NCBI GenBank assembly: GCA_025056735.1
Contig: JANWVR010000115.1
Span: 1-55,658 of the forward strand
Source: Saprospiraceae bacterium
Lineage (GTDB): Bacteria > Bacteroidota > Bacteroidia > Chitinophagales > Saprospiraceae
Direction of reading: 5' to 3'
Length of the DNA stretch: 55,658 bases
How positions within the stretch are numbered: the stretch's first letter is position 1; each line of letters begins with the position of its first letter. Shown in pieces: positions 54,164 to 55,658 of the stretch. The notes beneath the pieces were generated by a model that worked only from the letters and a program-made list of their open reading frames with translations, was not told where the DNA came from and ran no database searches. Both the position numbers and the translations under genes were made by a program.

Positions 54164-54883
54164 TCATTCGTATAAAAATCTGAAATTCGACGCCTGCGAA
54201 GGTGATACCAACAGAATTCTGTCAAATTGAGACTTTATCTTTGGAAGGTCGTAAAACTGTTCGGCATCTAAATCTACTAGTCCGTATCCGACATAATCTA
54301 CAACAGCAAGCCACCATTCTGGATATTTCGACTTGTAGTTTTTTACCTTACTTTCTTTTTCTGCTACTATCAGTTTTAAATTATTGTAAATTAAACCCAC
54401 AACTGGTCCGACAGAATCATAGTCGAGGCTCATTCCATATTCATACTGATTTTTTAATTTTTTAGCCGAAGGTATAATTATGATTTTAAAATTATCTGTT
54501 ATTTTGTATTCCCTATACTCGTTTATAGCGGATTTATGGTTTTCGAGAATTTTAGAGAATTGTTTTTTTATCTCTTTTTTATCTGGCAAGGGTCTGCCGA
54601 AAAAATATCCGACAAATGCACTTTTATTAAAAGTCTTGTCCGAAACTTCCTCTATTATTTTCTTTAGGAGTCCATGGACTATATATTCATCTTGTTCAAG
54701 GCCTTCGAATTTGTCCCCTGATACTTGATTTTGATTAAGCCTTCTTACCTCAATCGCAATATTGTTGTTCAGTAAAATATCTGGCGGGATGTTTCCGTCT
54801 GGCTGATAACTTATTTTGTCATAGCCCTGTATCTGAAGGCAATCAATTATTATTCTTTCTTCTCTCTTGGGTGTATTTTTCAT
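54164..54883 (-). CDS. AT-rich orphan gene, possible PD-(D/E)xK nuclease
   Basis: A 239-residue, lysine-rich, non-membrane protein. Its GC content looks near one third, far below the rest of the window, and its codons are strongly AT-ending. PPDILLNNNIAIEVRRLNQN (residues about 33-52) fits a PD-x-E-x-R variant of the PD-(D/E)xK core, and YPEWWLAVVDYVGYGL plus FDRILLV recur in small orphan nucleases. I chose ATG 54883 over a TTG at 54946, because TAACTTTG (54914-54921) is a good -7 box just upstream. It lies between two IS1595-type ends, so it is probably acquired. Function is inferred, not shown; no methylase or other partner is next to it. Confidence 0.78.
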   Translation of the reverse strand: MKNTPKREERIIIDCLQIQGYDKISYQPDGNIPPDILLNNNIAIEVRRLNQNQVSGDKFEGLEQDEYIVHGLLKKIIEEVSDKTFNKSAFVGYFFGRPLPDKKEIKKQFSKILENHKSAINEYREYKITDNFKIIIIPSAKKLKNQYEYGMSLDYDSVGPVVGLIYNNLKLIVAEKESKVKNYKSKYPEWWLAVVDYVGYGLVDLDAEQFYDLPKIKSQFDRILLVSPSQASNFRFLYE

Positions 54884-54913
54884 TTTTTTGAGATGGTCAT
54901 AAAAATCCGGGCG

Positions 54914-54921
54914 CAAAGTTA
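54914..54921 (-). promoter_or_regulatory. Candidate -7 promoter box of the AT-rich gene
   Basis: TAACTTTG on the minus strand matches TAnnTTTG, 30 bp before ATG 54883; a TTTG about 22 nt further upstream could be the -33 element. Confidence 0.5.
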
Positions 54922-55046
54922 AATTAGAAAAGATATTTTTGCTCAAATTTCATTGGACTCGCAGACCCGAGCGCCAAATGTCTCCGTTTGCGATTATAAT
55001 AAGTATCGACATATTGGAAAACTTCTATTTGAGTGTTCTCCATCGT

Positions 55047-55140
55047 TAGCTCACATTCCTGTTTGGCTGAAGACCAAGGTTTGAATAAATCTTACTGTTA
55101 TCCGCTTCAGGTTGTGCATCCACCAAACATGGCCACGTAA
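55047..55140. repeat. 94-bp direct repeat, second copy (IS end)
   Basis: Second copy of the sequence at 53856-53949, same orientation, here continuous with the transposase region. Outer end TAGCTCACATTCC. It marks the left end of the IS1595-type element that runs off the window. Confidence 0.85.
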
Positions 55141-55658
55141 AGATGTAGGTAGTGCTTGTTCATGACTTTAAAAGGCCTCAAAAAGTTATGCACTTCTGTC
55201 CACAAGCCTTCGATAGTATTCGTATGCACTTCGTTAATACTATCGCCATCCTCATCCCGCGCCCATTCGTGGACGCCATGGCAGACCGTCTTATGCTCTC
55301 TTGTTGGCGTGCCTACGGGCCATAGGCCGAATTCTCGTCGCTGTAGCAGACGCCTATTTGCGCACAACGCAGGTTTATGGAGGCTTCCACTTCTCCCTTA
55401 CACGTGTTGTGCAACACCTCCAACCTCACCTGCCTGCTTTGGTGTCCTACAGTGCCCAAAATGGGTGGGCGATCCGTCTGCCAGATGCCCTGTCCTTTTT
55501 TTATTGGCACGTCGCCGAGGCGGATCGTCCTTATCCGCATGCACAATGCCCTTTTCGCCAGCATTTTGGTACATCTCATCGCTTTCCACCTCTACATCCG
55601 GCAAAGCGTCCTGCTCTCGATGCTCGTAAGCGTGCTGCATTAGCCTATGTCGCAAGTA
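55107..55658 (-). pseudogene. IS1595-family (ISXO2-like) transposase, frameshifted and cut by window edge
   Basis: Three minus-strand frames together spell an ISXO2-like DDE transposase: VEVESDEMYQNAGEKG and DDPPRRRANKK (about 55510-55655), GIWQTDRPPILGTVG to SDENSAYGP (about 55320-55500), and HEWARDEDGDSINEVHTNT to NFLRPFKVMNKHYLHLYVAMF (55107-55325). The first shift falls at a run of seven A (plus-strand T, 55496-55502); the second near 55325. The order of motifs is correct, so the gene was once intact. The N-terminal zinc-finger region lies beyond the window edge. Probably inactive unless the A-run is bypassed by slippage; the second shift argues against that. Confidence 0.85.

Overview
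The window is a 55.7 kb piece of a Bacteroidota chromosome. The evidence is an N-terminally cut FecR-type anti-sigma factor with the Bacteroidota C-terminal domain, a secreted peptidase ending in a type IX secretion sorting domain, a PD40/OmpA protein, and repeated use of the Bacteroidota -7 promoter box TAnnTTTG a short way upstream of starts with no clear Shine-Dalgarno. Most of the DNA is moderately GC-rich (a little over half by eye). I cannot place it below phylum with confidence. No rRNA, tRNA or CRISPR array was found.

Layout. 1-7.6 kb: FecR end, a DMT permease, a PLP trans-sulfuration enzyme, an AlkB-type hydroxylase, an AI-2E family permease, a MntA/HepT toxin-antitoxin pair and aspS. 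7.7-16.2 kb: an Rpn-type nuclease, two large secreted metallopeptidases (M12B-like with a T9SS tail, M14-like) and a WG-repeat protein. 16.3-22.8 kb: parC with an unusual palindromic leader, an AAA ATPase, and a GT2 glycosyltransferase fused to a sugar-transferase scaffold that lacks its catalytic core; a decayed piece of that scaffold lies on the other side of the ATPase. 23-31.3 kb: a periplasmic PPIase, a TolC/HlyD efflux pair, small membrane proteins, a broken Rpn copy and a ribosome hibernation factor. 31.5-35 kb: citrate synthase of the mitochondrial type, purE and comM. 35-42.4 kb: an Fe(II) oxygenase, a lipoprotein, a BNR-propeller protein, a HAD phosphatase and a GT-C-like membrane protein. 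42.5-53.8 kb: an OmpA/PD40 protein, thrC, a hydrolase, heme A synthase, feoAB, trhO, an aminotransferase and a Mpo1-like protein. 53.8-55.7 kb: IS1595-type remnants around one AT-rich gene that looks foreign.

The most notable region is 44.1-48.1 kb. A perfect 16-bp parS site lies just before thrC, and a second near-perfect copy is inside thrC. Less than 3 kb further on, a 570-bp gene-free stretch carries a 28-nt pure A/T tract and five near-consensus DnaA boxes. Together these make a good candidate for the chromosomal replication origin, although dnaA, parA and parB are not in the window.

Other items worth attention are the three 25-bp-spaced palindromes in the probable 5' leader of parC, the catalytically gutted GT2/WbaP-like fusion with its duplicated 3' end, and the AT-rich orphan gene with a PD-(D/E)xK-like signature lying among IS1595 terminal repeats.
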